Positions 1 to 8,923 are shown, numbered from the stretch's first letter. The stretch is 55,096 bases of DNA from Acidobacteriota bacterium (GCA_023436495.1 JAEZIT010000122.1:1-55096); one strand, 5' to 3'. Translations and numbers: made by a program. Notes: generated from the letters alone by a model not told the origin.

Positions 1-78
1 GTGGGGGAGTGGAGGAGTAGAGGAGTGGAAGAAGTAGGGGAGTAGGGGAGTAAGGGAGTGGGGGAGTAGGGGAGAAAG
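1..78. repeat. G-rich 8-9 bp minisatellite (GGGGAGTA-type units)
   Basis: The first 78 bases are degenerate tandem units such as GGGGAGTA, GGGAGTAA and GGGGAGTG, all purine-rich on the plus strand. The same unit family recurs at 17276-17387. In both places it is followed by the same series of palindromes, so it forms the head of a composite repeat. No coding sequence is supported here. The left edge is cut by the window. Confidence 0.85.
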
Positions 79-103
79 TGGATCATGCTTGGCTTGGTTT
101 TAT

Positions 104-360
104 GAGTTGCCCCGAGCTTTTGCTGGGGGATAGAGCATCATCATTGACCTCTTTTTAAAAATTGCCGCGAGCTTTAGCTCGGGGATGGAGCATCAACATT
201 GATCTATTTTTATAAGTTGCCCCGAACTTTAGCTCGGGGATAGGAGCGTCAACATTGCCCGGTCTTTAGCCCAATTTTGCTGAAGTCTGGAGGAGTTCGG
301 CTAAAGCCGGTGTGGTTGTTGGGCGGTGACCACGGGCTGAAGCCCGTGGCAATTTATAAG
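104..360. repeat. Composite palindromic repeat, copy 1 (REP-like)
   Basis: Three diverged units with the shape GTTGCCCCGAGCTTTAGCTC plus GGGGATGGAGCATCAACATT begin near 113, 166 and 217. They are followed by GGTCTTTAGCC-type and CGGCTAAAGCCG palindromes and end in a 20-bp near-perfect palindrome at 330-349 (CCACGGGCTGAAGCCCGTGG). The arms differ, but the hearts are nearly all GCTTTAGC or GCTAAAGC. The order matches the second copy at 17404-17565. This fills the gene-free stretch upstream of tetR. Confidence 0.8.
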
Positions 361-394
361 AAGCGAGCTGGTGAATAATAATCACGATCGGGGA

Positions 395-423
395 TTGACA
401 AAACGAATGGTTTCGAATAAAAA
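395..423 (+). promoter_or_regulatory. Putative tetR promoter (TTGACA, 17 bp, TAAAAA)
   Basis: A consensus -35 box TTGACA lies at 395-400. A weak -10 box TAAAAA follows at 418-423 after 17 bp. The predicted transcript would begin about 430, a dozen bases before the ATG at 443. That supports the 443 start over upstream in-frame starts such as GTG at 371. Confidence 0.5.
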
Positions 424-439
424 TACGAGCGTTCGTTTT
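421..439. promoter_or_regulatory. Candidate TetR operator, site A
   Basis: The site AAATACGAGCGTTCGTTTT overlaps the predicted transcription start of tetR. It matches a second site at 1148-1166 (AAAAACGGACGTTCATTTT), sharing ACG[AG][AG]CGTTC[AG]TTTT, and is roughly palindromic. Autoregulation by the adjacent TetR protein is an inference. Confidence 0.5.
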
Positions 440-442
440 CTT

Positions 443-1108
443 ATGCCCAAACTCAGTGAAAAGGTAATGCGCAAGCGGAAGGATGTGATCGAGGACGCGG
501 CGTGCGAGCTTTTCAAGCGGCAGGGATTTCACGCGACGTCGATGCGGGACATTTCGAAGAAGGCGAAGGTATCGCTCGGCAACCTTTACAATTACTATCC
601 CACAAAAGAAGCGATATTCGAATCGATAATCGATAAATATCTGAAGATCATCGACGAAGAGCTGCGGAATATATTCGCACAGATCGACGAACCGCTCGAG
701 CCCGAGAATCTAAGGCGGATGGGCGAGATGGTCGGAAAGCTCGTCAACGAACATTCGGATTTCTGGCTGCTGATGTATATCGACGTCCTTGAATTTCAGA
801 ACCGGCACTTTCGGAAGATGTTCGACGGCATTACGGACCGTTTCCGAAAGGTTTTCGGCGCGAAGTTCAAGGAAGCGGAAGAACGCGGCGACCTGCGGAC
901 GGGCGTCGATGCGGCGCCGGTGTTCACGGCGGCGTATATGCAATTTTTCAATTACTTTCTGGTGGAAAAGCTGTTCGGCGGCAACCGGCACCTTGGCCTC
1001 AATGACGACCAGGCACTGAATTGCCTGACCAAGGTCTTTGCCTACGGCACGCTGAGCGAAGAGAAGCTGCACCAATTCAAAAAACGAGCAAGCGAAGCGA
1101 TCGTTTAG
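443..1108 (+). CDS. TetR/AcrR-family transcriptional regulator
   Basis: The product is 221 aa. It has an N-terminal TetR DNA-binding domain: about residues 10-55 contain a helix-turn-helix with ATSMRDISKKAKVSLGNLYN, followed by the typical YYPTKEAIF. The rest is a variable ligand-binding helical domain ending near residue 200. The ATG at 443 was chosen because a TTGACA promoter and an operator-like site lie inside the longer reading that begins with GTG at 371. Neither start has a clear Shine-Dalgarno. The protein lies upstream of, and on the same strand as, a TonB receptor and an acyl-lipid gene set. Control of that set, as with FadR/PsrA-type TetR proteins sensing acyl-CoA, is plausible but inferred. 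The ligand cannot be told from sequence. Confidence 0.88.
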   Translation: MPKLSEKVMRKRKDVIEDAACELFKRQGFHATSMRDISKKAKVSLGNLYNYYPTKEAIFESIIDKYLKIIDEELRNIFAQIDEPLEPENLRRMGEMVGKLVNEHSDFWLLMYIDVLEFQNRHFRKMFDGITDRFRKVFGAKFKEAEERGDLRTGVDAAPVFTAAYMQFFNYFLVEKLFGGNRHLGLNDDQALNCLTKVFAYGTLSEEKLHQFKKRASEAIV

Positions 1109-1147
1109 AGCTGCGGCTCAATAAACACACACCTGTTTAGGAGATTA

Positions 1148-1166
1148 AAAAACGGACGTTCATTTT
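1148..1166. promoter_or_regulatory. Candidate TetR operator, site B (upstream of TonB receptor gene)
   Basis: AAAAACGGACGTTCATTTT is an imperfect palindrome centred on ACGT. It is nearly identical to site A at 421-439. It lies 20 bp upstream of the TonB receptor start codon, so the regulator would control both its own gene and the receptor with its downstream genes. Confidence 0.5.
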
Positions 1167-1186
1167 TAGTAGTGGAGGCTATTGAG

Positions 1187-4100
1187 ATGTTTAGGCACAG
1201 AATTTTCCTTACGGCGGCATTAGTACTGATATGCGCCGCACTTGGGTTCGGGCAGGGCACGACGGGCGAGATCAGCGGAACGGTGACGGACCCGAACGGC
1301 GCGGTCGTCGCGGGCGCGTCGGACAAGGCGACGAACCTCGGGACAAACCTCACGCGTGAGTCGACGACGAACAGCGCCGGCGTTTATTCGATACAATTGC
1401 TGCCGCCGGGCCGGTATTCGGTCGAAGTAACGGCACAGGGATTTGCGAATTACAGGGCCGAAGCGGTCGTGAATATCACGCAGACGACGGTGGTGGATGC
1501 GAGCATAGGGGTCAGCGGCCAGGATGTCGTCGTAGATGTCGAGACGCCGCTGCTGCAGATAGAAACATCGCAGAGCGGACGCGTGATCGAAGGGCAGACT
1601 ATACGCCAGCTTCCGCTGCCGACGCGCAATTTTCAGCAATTGCTGACGCTGTCGGCCGGTGCCCAGAACACGCTGACGAACAGCACGGACCTCGGCCGCG
1701 GCGACGCTGTGATCAGCGTCAACGGGCAGAGGACAACGAGCAACAGCGTGCGCATCAACGGCGTTGACGCCAATTCGATCGGTACGAATTCGACGCCGAA
1801 CATCGCGGTGCCGGCTTCGGACACGCTGCAGGAATTCATCGTGCAGACATCCCTGTATGACGCGGCGAGCGGCCGAAATTCCGGCGGCAATATCGAAGCG
1901 ATCACACGCAGCGGTACCAACGACCTCCACGGAAACGCGTATTATTTCCTGCGCGATAAATCGCTGAACGCGAACGACCCGTTCGTAAAGGCGCGCGGGC
2001 TGGAGCGCCCGACATTCTCGCGTCACCAGTTCGGCGCAACACTCGGCGGCCCGATCATCAAGGACAAATTCTTCTTTTTCGGTTCGTACCAGCATTCGCG
2101 CGAAGAGAACGGATTGTCTCTGGCGAACAGCCTGACGTTCCCGGTGCTGCCGGCGGGTTTGACGGACACGAACAGGACGGCGGCGGGATTGGCCGCGGCG
2201 TTCGGTTTGGCGCCGGCGCTGATCAGCCCGCAGGCGATCGCGATATTGAACGCGAAATTGCCGGGCGGCAGTTTTGCGATACCGTCGGCGGGCGTTTCGG
2301 GATTGCCGGGAACGACGGGCGTGCCGTTCGTGCAGTCCGGGATATCGACGTTTCGCGAGAACCAGTTCAACATAAACGGCGACATCAATTTTACGAACAA
2401 CCATACGCTGTCGGCGAAATTTTTCGCGGCGGACAATCCGACGTTCCAGGCGAATTATAATTTCGCGGGATTGGGCAACGGCCCGAACCAATTGATCGGA
2501 TTCGGCGGCGACCTGACGATAAAACAGAAGCTCTATTCGATCACGGACACGTACATCATCTCGCCGAATATCGTTAATCAGCTTCGCTTCGGCTACAGCA
2601 GGCTGCGCGTGACGAGCGTTCCGGAAGAGCCGTTCACGGCGGCGCAATTCGGGATAACGAATCCGCTGGCAAGCCTGTATCCGGGTGCGCCGACGCTGAC
2701 GTTTTCCGGTGCGGATTCCATTTTCGCATTCGGTTCGGCGACGCTCGCGGACCAATCGTCGAGGATCAACGGATATTCAGCGGGCGACACGCTGTCGTGG
2801 ACGAAGGGAAACCACCGGATAAAATTCGGCGGCGAATATCGTTTTTCGCAGGTGAAGTTCTATTTCAATGCGTTCACGCGGGGCAACATCCTTTACAACG
2901 ACACGTTCAACGCCCAGGGACAGCGGACATCGACGGCGTTTCAGAATTTCCTGATGGGAATCGGCACGTCGCTGCTGGGGTCGGGCGTTTTCGACCGGTA
3001 TTACAAGGTAACGGACACGAACTTTTTCATTCAGGACGACTGGAAGGTATCGAAGCGGCTGACGCTGAACCTCGGGCTGAGATACGACCTGTTCGGGCTG
3101 CCGGTCGAAGACCAGGGACGGCTCGTGAATTTTATTCCCGAGCAATACCGCGTCGGGCCTTCGCCGAACGGCATAGTGCAGGCGGCGGGCGGTCCGCTGG
3201 CCGGTGTGCCGGAGGTCGAGAAGACGCTGGTGCCGGTGGATAAGAACAATTTCGCGCCGCGCGTCGGGTTTGCGTATGACCTGTTCGGCGATCAATCGGT
3301 GGTCGTCCGCGGCGGTTACGGGATCTATTACGATAAGATCTCGACGAGGTACGCGAACACGCAGCTTTTCAATTTTCCGTATTTCGCGTTGGGCGTGGGG
3401 CTGGTCAACAACCTCGTTCCGCAGCCGAGCCCGATCTTCCGCACGGCGGGAGATCCGTTCATTCCGCTGCCGCTGCCTTCGGCATTCCCGGTCGCGGCAA
3501 CGATCCCGTCGCCGCTGACGACGACGAATCCGTTCGGCGCGGCGATCGCGGGCGTGTGGGTCGATCCGGAGCTGCAGACGCCGATGATCCAGCAGTTCAA
3601 TTTCGGTGCGCAGATACAGGTGGCGAAGAACCTCGTGGCGGAGATCGGCTATGTCGGCAACCGCGGGCAGCATCTGCTGCAGGTGATCACGCTGAACCAG
3701 CCTGTTTATAACGCGGCGAATAGTTCGTTCACGCCGCGGATGGCGCCGGCGACGATACTGTCGGCGAACAAGAACCTGACGGGCGGAATGCAGCAGGTCC
3801 AGACGACGTCGCTGTCGAGCTATGATTCGCTCCAGATGTCGCTGACGAAACGGTACAGCAACGGGCTGCAGTTTTTGGCGGCATACACGGTCGGCCGTTC
3901 GTACGACTATTATTCGGGAGGCGGCGGAGGCGGCGTAAATGAGCTGACGAACATTCCGGGCGACCAATATGATTGGCGAACGAATTACGGCCCATCGGAT
4001 TTTAACCGCAAGCACCGTTTTGTGATAAGCGGCATGTATGACCTGCCGAAGCTTGTCGGCAACGACAGCGCGGCGAAATGGATCGCGAACGATTGGCAGA

Positions 4101-4561
4101 TCGCGGGGATCGCGGTGTTTCAATCGGGGCTGCCGTTCTCGATCATCGATCAGAACGGAACGTCGATCATTCAGCGGGCTAGCTTTAACCCGAACTTCAG
4201 CTCGACCGATATCCTGACGTCGGGGCCGATGTCGAACAGGGTAAACCAGTATTTCAACACGTCGGCGTTCGCGTCGTCGCGGCTGGGCGCGGCGGGATTC
4301 GACCCAAATCATCCGTTCGGAAACACGCCGAGGAATTTCCTGTTCGGGCCGGGACAGAAGAATGTGGACGTTTCGCTGATCAAGTTCCTTCCGTTCACGG
4401 AAAGAGTGCGCGGCGAGCTGCGTGCGGAATTTTTCAACGTGTTCAATTGGGTGAATTACGCGAATCCGAACAGCTTGTTCGGGACGGGAACGTTCGGGCG
4501 GATATTGTCCGCGAGCTCGGGGCCGCGCGTCATTCAGTTCGGCTTCAAGGTGTCATTCTAA
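1187..4561 (+). CDS. TonB-dependent receptor, Oar-like, with carboxypeptidase-regulatory domain
   Basis: This 1124-aa outer-membrane receptor starts at ATG 1187, eight bases after a GGAGG at 1174-1178. In order it shows a signal peptide (FLTAALVLICAALGFGQ), a CarboxypepD_reg beta-sandwich at about residues 24-105 (GEISGTVTDPNGAVVAG), a TonB plug at about 115-230 (RQLPLPTRNFQQLLTLSAGA, then SVNGQRTTSN), and a beta-barrel ending in an aromatic residue (GFKVSF). The length fits the large Oar-type receptors of Acidobacteriota. No clear TonB box was identified. The substrate is unknown. It is followed after 77 bp, containing a hairpin, by lipid-type genes on the same strand, so transport of a lipid or ester-containing compound is possible but speculative. 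Confidence 0.9.
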   Translation: MFRHRIFLTAALVLICAALGFGQGTTGEISGTVTDPNGAVVAGASDKATNLGTNLTRESTTNSAGVYSIQLLPPGRYSVEVTAQGFANYRAEAVVNITQTTVVDASIGVSGQDVVVDVETPLLQIETSQSGRVIEGQTIRQLPLPTRNFQQLLTLSAGAQNTLTNSTDLGRGDAVISVNGQRTTSNSVRINGVDANSIGTNSTPNIAVPASDTLQEFIVQTSLYDAASGRNSGGNIEAITRSGTNDLHGNAYYFLRDKSLNANDPFVKARGLERPTFSRHQFGATLGGPIIKDKFFFFGSYQHSREENGLSLANSLTFPVLPAGLTDTNRTAAGLAAAFGLAPALISPQAIAILNAKLPGGSFAIPSAGVSGLPGTTGVPFVQSGISTFRENQFNINGDINFTNNHTLSAKFFAADNPTFQANYNFAGLGNGPNQLIGFGGDLTIKQKLYSITDTYIISPNIVNQLRFGYSRLRVTSVPEEPFTAAQFGITNPLASLYPGAPTLTFSGADSIFAFGSATLADQSSRINGYSAGDTLSWTKGNHRIKFGGEYRFSQVKFYFNAFTRGNILYNDTFNAQGQRTSTAFQNFLMGIGTSLLGSGVFDRYYKVTDTNFFIQDDWKVSKRLTLNLGLRYDLFGLPVEDQGRLVNFIPEQYRVGPSPNGIVQAAGGPLAGVPEVEKTLVPVDKNNFAPRVGFAYDLFGDQSVVVRGGYGIYYDKISTRYANTQLFNFPYFALGVGLVNNLVPQPSPIFRTAGDPFIPLPLPSAFPVAATIPSPLTTTNPFGAAIAGVWVDPELQTPMIQQFNFGAQIQVAKNLVAEIGYVGNRGQHLLQVITLNQPVYNAANSSFTPRMAPATILSANKNLTGGMQQVQTTSLSSYDSLQMSLTKRYSNGLQFLAAYTVGRSYDYYSGGGGGGVNELTNIPGDQYDWRTNYGPSDFNRKHRFVISGMYDLPKLVGNDSAAKWIANDWQIAGIAVFQSGLPFSIIDQNGTSIIQRASFNPNFSSTDILTSGPMSNRVNQYFNTSAFASSRLGAAGFDPNHPFGNTPRNFLFGPGQKNVDVSLIKFLPFTERVRGELRAEFFNVFNWVNYANPNSLFGTGTFGRILSASSGPRVIQFGFKVSF

Positions 4562-4582
4562 CGGCGGGAGCGAACAGGCGAG

Positions 4583-4618
4583 ACAGGCTGGCCGGCGGCA
4601 ATGCCCCAGCCAGCCTGT
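4583..4618 (+). terminator. Hairpin between receptor gene and hydrolase gene
   Basis: ACAGGCTGGC (4583-4592) pairs perfectly with GCCAGCCTGT (4609-4618) around a 16-base loop. There is no U-tract after it. It could attenuate read-through from the receptor gene into the lipid genes or protect an mRNA 3' end; a classical intrinsic terminator is not supported. Confidence 0.4.
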
Positions 4619-4638
4619 TCCGCGGGAAGTACCAAAAC

Positions 4639-5436
4639 ATGTCAGATATCCTTCCGCTGGCGGATGCCGAGATCTTTTACAACATTGACGGAGCGGGCGA
4701 GCCGCTGCTGCTGATCCCGGGATTTGCCTCGGGGGCGTGGAGCTGGACGTGGCAGAGCGGCGAGCTGTCGGCGGATTTCAGCGTGATCACGTTCGATCCG
4801 CGCGGCGTCGGGAATTCCGAGCTGCGTGACGGCGGCGCGGTGACGATCGAAGCGTTGGCGGACGACATCGCGGCTCTGATGGATTCGATCGGCGTCGATT
4901 CGGCGCATATTTGCGGTATCTCGTTCGGCGGTTTTGTCGCGCAGGAATTCGCGTTGAAATATCCGGCGAAGGTCAGGAAGCTGGTGCTGGCCTCGACAAG
5001 CTTCGGCGGGCCGCGGCATGTTGCTCCGTCGGCGGAGACGCTGGCGGCGATGGCATCGACGATCGGGCTGAATACCGCCGAGCGCATACGGCAAAATATC
5101 ACGGCGGCGTTCTCGCCTGAATTTGTCGAAGCGCGGCCGGCGGCGGTCGAGCGGTTCTGCCGTCTGCGGGCGGCCTATCCGGTGCCGGAAACCGTTTATA
5201 AGCAGCAGCTAGCGGCAGCGGTCGGGTTTGACGCGGAGGCTCGCGTGAGCGGGATAGAGGCAGAGACGCTGGTGATCACGGGCGACCGAGACACGGTCGT
5301 GCCGGCGGAGAATTCGCGAAACCTTGCGAACGCTATCCCGGGAGCGAGGCTCGTTAGGATCGACGATTCGGGGCACATGATGTTCGTGGAAAAGGCGCAT
5401 GAATTCAATTCCGTGGTGCGTGCGTTCCTGTCGTGA
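4639..5436 (+). CDS. Alpha/beta hydrolase (cytoplasmic)
   Basis: The product is 265 aa with a complete alpha/beta-hydrolase fold. It has an oxyanion-hole region IPGFASG, a nucleophile elbow GISFGG (Ser95), an acid in GDRDTVVP (Asp218) and a catalytic His246 in DDSGHMMF. There is no signal peptide. The ATG at 4639 gives the usual family N-terminus; in-frame sequence upstream lies in the hairpin region and looks non-coding. The gene ends 9 bp before the FabH-like gene, so they are probably co-transcribed. In this setting a thioesterase or ester/lactone hydrolase acting on acyl products is likely, but substrate is not readable. A superficial parallel is OleB in the olefin pathway. Confidence 0.88.
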   Translation: MSDILPLADAEIFYNIDGAGEPLLLIPGFASGAWSWTWQSGELSADFSVITFDPRGVGNSELRDGGAVTIEALADDIAALMDSIGVDSAHICGISFGGFVAQEFALKYPAKVRKLVLASTSFGGPRHVAPSAETLAAMASTIGLNTAERIRQNITAAFSPEFVEARPAAVERFCRLRAAYPVPETVYKQQLAAAVGFDAEARVSGIEAETLVITGDRDTVVPAENSRNLANAIPGARLVRIDDSGHMMFVEKAHEFNSVVRAFLS

Positions 5437-5445
5437 GAAATTGAT

Positions 5446-6435
5446 ATGAAGAATGCGAAGATCATCGGGACGGGCGTACATGTCCCGGAAAAAATATTGA
5501 CCAACGATGACCTGAGCCGCATGCTGGGCGAGGACATCAACGAATTCGTTTCACAGAACCTGGGGATACGCGAACGCCGCGTTTTGGCAGACGACGAGAG
5601 CGCGGCGGACCTTGCGGCCGAAGCTGCGAAGAAAGCCCTCGCAGAAGCGGGCGTGCCGGCCGAAGAGATCGACCTGATCGTTCTCGCGACCGACACGCCC
5701 GAATATATCTCGCCGGCGACGTCGGTCGTCGTTCAGCATCGCATCGGCGCAAAGAACGCGGGTACGTTCGACACGAATGCGGCGTGCGCGGGGTTCGTGA
5801 CGGCGCTGGACACGGCTTGCAAATACATCGCGGCGGACGAAAATTATAAAAAGGTGCTCGTGATCGGCGTTTACGCGATGACGAAATTCCTGGATTGGAC
5901 CGAAAAGAAGACGGCGACGATATTTGCCGACGGCGCGGGAGCGGTGGTACTGGAAGCGACGGGAGAGCCGGTCGGCCTGCTAAGTTCGAAATTGGAAGCC
6001 GATGGGTCGTATCATGATTTTCTGGGGATATTCGCGGGCGGTTCGAAATATCCGATCACGGAAGAGGAATTGAAAAGCGGTTATCGCAACAAGGTGCGTT
6101 TCGCGACGAAGTTTCCGCCGGAGGTGAATATCGAAGGCTGGCAGCGGATCGTCGCGGAGGTGCTGGAGCGAGCGGGGTTGATGCTGGACGATGTAAAGCT
6201 CTTTCTGTGGACGCAGGTGAATGTTTCGACTATCAGGATCGTGATGGACGCGATGGGCCTGCCGTGGGATAGGACGCACACGATCATGCAGAAATGGGGA
6301 TACACCGGTTCGGCGTGCATCCCGATGGTGCTCGACGATGCGATCCGCGAAGGAAAATTGCAGCGCGGTGATATTTTTGTGATGTGCGCGTCGGGCGGCG
6401 GGCTGAACATGGCCGCGATGGTGTATCGATACTAG
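5446..6435 (+). CDS. FabH-like (KAS III) thiolase-fold protein with altered catalytic triad
   Basis: This 329-aa protein aligns end to end with 3-oxoacyl-ACP synthase III. Cys114 sits in TNAACAGF, equivalent to the FabH active-site Cys. The FabH motif P-H-Q-A-N reads W-T256-Q-V-N here. The motif G-N-T-S-A reads G-Y286-T-G-S. The spacing between the two positions (30 residues) is the same as His244-Asn274 in E. coli FabH, so the alignment is secure. The C-terminal GGG loop (ASGGGLN) is kept. Losing His and Asn should abolish ordinary decarboxylative condensation with malonyl-ACP while leaving an acyl-Cys intermediate possible. An acyltransferase or non-decarboxylating role is inferred. It lies between a hydrolase and an acyl-CoA synthetase with gaps of 9 and 4 bp. 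Confidence 0.85.
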   Translation: MKNAKIIGTGVHVPEKILTNDDLSRMLGEDINEFVSQNLGIRERRVLADDESAADLAAEAAKKALAEAGVPAEEIDLIVLATDTPEYISPATSVVVQHRIGAKNAGTFDTNAACAGFVTALDTACKYIAADENYKKVLVIGVYAMTKFLDWTEKKTATIFADGAGAVVLEATGEPVGLLSSKLEADGSYHDFLGIFAGGSKYPITEEELKSGYRNKVRFATKFPPEVNIEGWQRIVAEVLERAGLMLDDVKLFLWTQVNVSTIRIVMDAMGLPWDRTHTIMQKWGYTGSACIPMVLDDAIREGKLQRGDIFVMCASGGGLNMAAMVYRY

Positions 6436-6439
6436 GAGA

Positions 6440-8071
6440 ATGGAATTTCCCAACGTTTACAGCCTTTTTCGCGAACAGACGGCTACGTACGGAAGCCGGC
6501 CGGTGTTCTATACGCGCGAAGGCGGTGGTTGGCGGCCGCGGAGCTGGAACGAATTCGAAGACAGCGTACACGACCTTGCATGCGGGCTGCTGTCGAACGG
6601 GCTGACGAAAGGCGCGGGCGTTGCGATACTGGCGGGAAACGTTCCGGAATGGACGATCGCGGACGCCGGGGCGATAGCGGCGGGCGGCGTCGGCGTCGGG
6701 CTGTATCCGACAAGCTCCGCCGAGCAGTGTGAATACATCATCAATCATTCCGATTCGGAATTCGTCATCGTCGATACCGAAGCACAGCTTGCGAAGGTGC
6801 TGTCGGCAAATTGTCCGAATGTGAAGCGGATATATGTTATCGATCCGATCGAGATCCCACATTCGGACGTGCGGGTGGCGCCGTTGAGCGATCTGCTTGC
6901 GGCAGGGCGCGGCGCACGCGATGAATTCATGCCGCGGGTCGAGCATTACGGGTTCAACGCCCCGTCCGATGCGACGGCGATAATGGTTTACACTTCGGGG
7001 ACGACCGGCAAGCCGAAAGGCGCGATGCTTTCGCACAGCTATATCCTGAATTCGGTCGAATCGCTGCGGCGTTCGGTGCCTATCTTTCACGAGGACGTTT
7101 GCCTGTCGTACCTGCCGGGCTGTCATGTGGCCGAGCGCATTTCGGGCATTTACAATCGCTTGTACAACGGCACGGCGGCGCATTTTGTCGATGACCTGTC
7201 GCGGCTGTACGAATACATGCTCGACGTTAGGCCGACGGTGTTTGCCAGCCTGCCGCGTTTTTTCGAAAAGATCCACGCGAAGGTCGTGAGCGAGACGGGT
7301 TTGACGACGCCCGATCCGCAGGCGGTCAAGGACGCGTTCGGCGGAAGGATAAGGCTGCTGACGTCGGGCGGCGCGCCTTTGCCGCGCGGCGTCGCTCAGT
7401 TTTTTGCGGACGCGGGCGTGCCGATATTGCAGGCATACGGGCTGACGGAAAATATCTGTGTCGCGTTCAACCGCGCGGACGACCTCAAATTCGGAACGGT
7501 GGGAAAGGCGATGCCGATGTGCGAGATCAGGATAGCCGGTGACGGCGAGATACTCGTGAAAAGCCCGATGATGTTCACCGGATATTACAAAGACCCGCAG
7601 GCGACCGCCGAGATGTTCGACGAGGACGGATGGCTGAAGACGGGCGACCTCGGGGCGTTGGACGAAGACGGTTTTCTGACGATCACGGGCCGAAAGAAGG
7701 AGATGATCGTGCTGTCATCGGGAAAGAACGTCGCGCCGGCGCTGGTGGAAAATCTAGTGAAAGCTTCGCATCTGATCAGCCAGTGTTTCGTTTACGGCGA
7801 CGGGCGAAGCTATTGCGTCGCGTTGATCACGATCAATGAGAACGAGGCCGCGAACATGTGCCATGAAGAGATACAAGGCATGGTAGAGCAGGCCGTGGCG
7901 CAGGCGAACGCACGTGTTTCGAGCAGCGAACAGATAAAACGGTTCACGATCCTGGACCGCGATTTTTTGGCGGAGAACGACGAGGTGACGCCGACGATGA
8001 AGCTGAAACGCGACGTCGTAGAGCGGCATTTCAAAAAGGTGCTGGAGAGGTTGTATGAAGATCAGTATTAA
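6440..8071 (+). CDS. AMP-dependent long-chain acyl-CoA synthetase (FadD/FAA1-like)
   Basis: The product is 543 aa of the ANL adenylating family. The P-loop motif MVYTSGTTGKPKGAMLSH is at about residues 182-199. The A5-like motif QAYGLTE is near 333, TGDLGALDEDGFL near 402 and the hinge/A8 region TGRKKEMIV just after it. The overall layout (FREQTATYGSRPVF start) matches FadD15-type long-chain acyl-CoA synthetases, somewhat short of the 600-aa average. It activates fatty acids to acyl-AMP and then to acyl-CoA at the membrane face. It starts 4 bp after the FabH-like gene, and its 3' end overlaps the next hydrolase gene by 17 bp, indicating translational coupling. Confidence 0.92.
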   Translation: MEFPNVYSLFREQTATYGSRPVFYTREGGGWRPRSWNEFEDSVHDLACGLLSNGLTKGAGVAILAGNVPEWTIADAGAIAAGGVGVGLYPTSSAEQCEYIINHSDSEFVIVDTEAQLAKVLSANCPNVKRIYVIDPIEIPHSDVRVAPLSDLLAAGRGARDEFMPRVEHYGFNAPSDATAIMVYTSGTTGKPKGAMLSHSYILNSVESLRRSVPIFHEDVCLSYLPGCHVAERISGIYNRLYNGTAAHFVDDLSRLYEYMLDVRPTVFASLPRFFEKIHAKVVSETGLTTPDPQAVKDAFGGRIRLLTSGGAPLPRGVAQFFADAGVPILQAYGLTENICVAFNRADDLKFGTVGKAMPMCEIRIAGDGEILVKSPMMFTGYYKDPQATAEMFDEDGWLKTGDLGALDEDGFLTITGRKKEMIVLSSGKNVAPALVENLVKASHLISQCFVYGDGRSYCVALITINENEAANMCHEEIQGMVEQAVAQANARVSSSEQIKRFTILDRDFLAENDEVTPTMKLKRDVVERHFKKVLERLYEDQY

Positions 8072-8912
8072 GGCGGCGATCGCGGTACTTATTTTTGCGG
8101 TTGCGGCGGCGGCACAGGCTCCGCAGGAAAAGACGGCGACGGTTTTCGGCGCAAAGATAAATTATATCGAGCTCGGCGATCCTGCAAAGCCGAAGGTGAT
8201 ACTGCTGCACGGGCTAGGCGGCAGCATTCTGAATTGGTCGATGAACACGGCGGCGCTGTCGCAGAATTATCACGTGATCGCGCTCGACCAGGTTGGATTC
8301 GGAAAATCGGACAAGCCGAACCTGAAATACCGCGTCGGGACATATGCGGATTTTCTGGACAAGTTCATGTCGGAGCTGAAGATAGAAAAGGCTTCGATGG
8401 TAGGCAATTCGATGGGCGGCTGGGTCGCGGGATTGATGGCGATCAAATACCCGAACCGCGTCGAGAAGATCGTGCTGGCGGACGCCGCGGGGATCGCTCC
8501 GGCGGAGATCGACAATTCGCGGATCTATCAATTGAACAATTCGACCCGCGACGAGATACGGGCGAATATGAAGCTGATCTTCGCAAATCCCGCGCTGCAG
8601 AACAATGAGGCGCTGGGCGATCCATTCATGACGGCGCGCGTTTCGGCAAACGACGGCGGAACGATCAACGCTCTGATCCAATCGATCGAGCGGCGCGAGG
8701 ATTTTCTGAACGGGCGGCTCGGCGAGATAAAAAAACCGACGCTGATCATATGGGGCAAGCAGGACGGGATCATTCCGGTCGCGGACGCGCATACATTCAA
8801 TAAAGGGATTGCGGGATCGGAGCTATTGATATTTGACGCCTGCGGGCACGTGCCGCAGTTCGAGAAGGCGGCGGAATTTAACAAGGCGGTGACGGAATTT
8901 TTAGCGAAATAG
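8055..8912 (+). CDS. Exported alpha/beta hydrolase
   Basis: This 285-aa protein starts inside the end of the acyl-CoA synthetase gene. It has a signal peptide (AAIAVLIFAVAAAAQA) and so works in the periplasm or beyond, unlike the hydrolase at 4639. The fold markers are LLHGLGG (oxyanion), GNSMGG (nucleophile Ser), IWGKQDGIIP (acid) and DACGHVPQ (His). It resembles lipases/esterases of the MhpC/BioH type. One model is that it releases acyl groups outside the inner membrane for activation by the adjacent synthetase; this is inference from operon position. Confidence 0.88.
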   Translation: MKISIKAAIAVLIFAVAAAAQAPQEKTATVFGAKINYIELGDPAKPKVILLHGLGGSILNWSMNTAALSQNYHVIALDQVGFGKSDKPNLKYRVGTYADFLDKFMSELKIEKASMVGNSMGGWVAGLMAIKYPNRVEKIVLADAAGIAPAEIDNSRIYQLNNSTRDEIRANMKLIFANPALQNNEALGDPFMTARVSANDGGTINALIQSIERREDFLNGRLGEIKKPTLIIWGKQDGIIPVADAHTFNKGIAGSELLIFDACGHVPQFEKAAEFNKAVTEFLAK

Positions 8913-8923
8913 GGAATGAATTT

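Noticed and set aside
371..442. TetR gene starting at GTG 371
   Set aside because: A consensus -35 box and an operator-like palindrome lie inside this extension, and the added residues do not resemble TetR proteins.
1220..4312. Two 511-codon minus-strand reading frames opposite the TonB receptor gene
   Set aside because: They are Arg-rich shadows caused by the codon bias of the receptor gene, lack ribosome sites, and have no recognisable domains.
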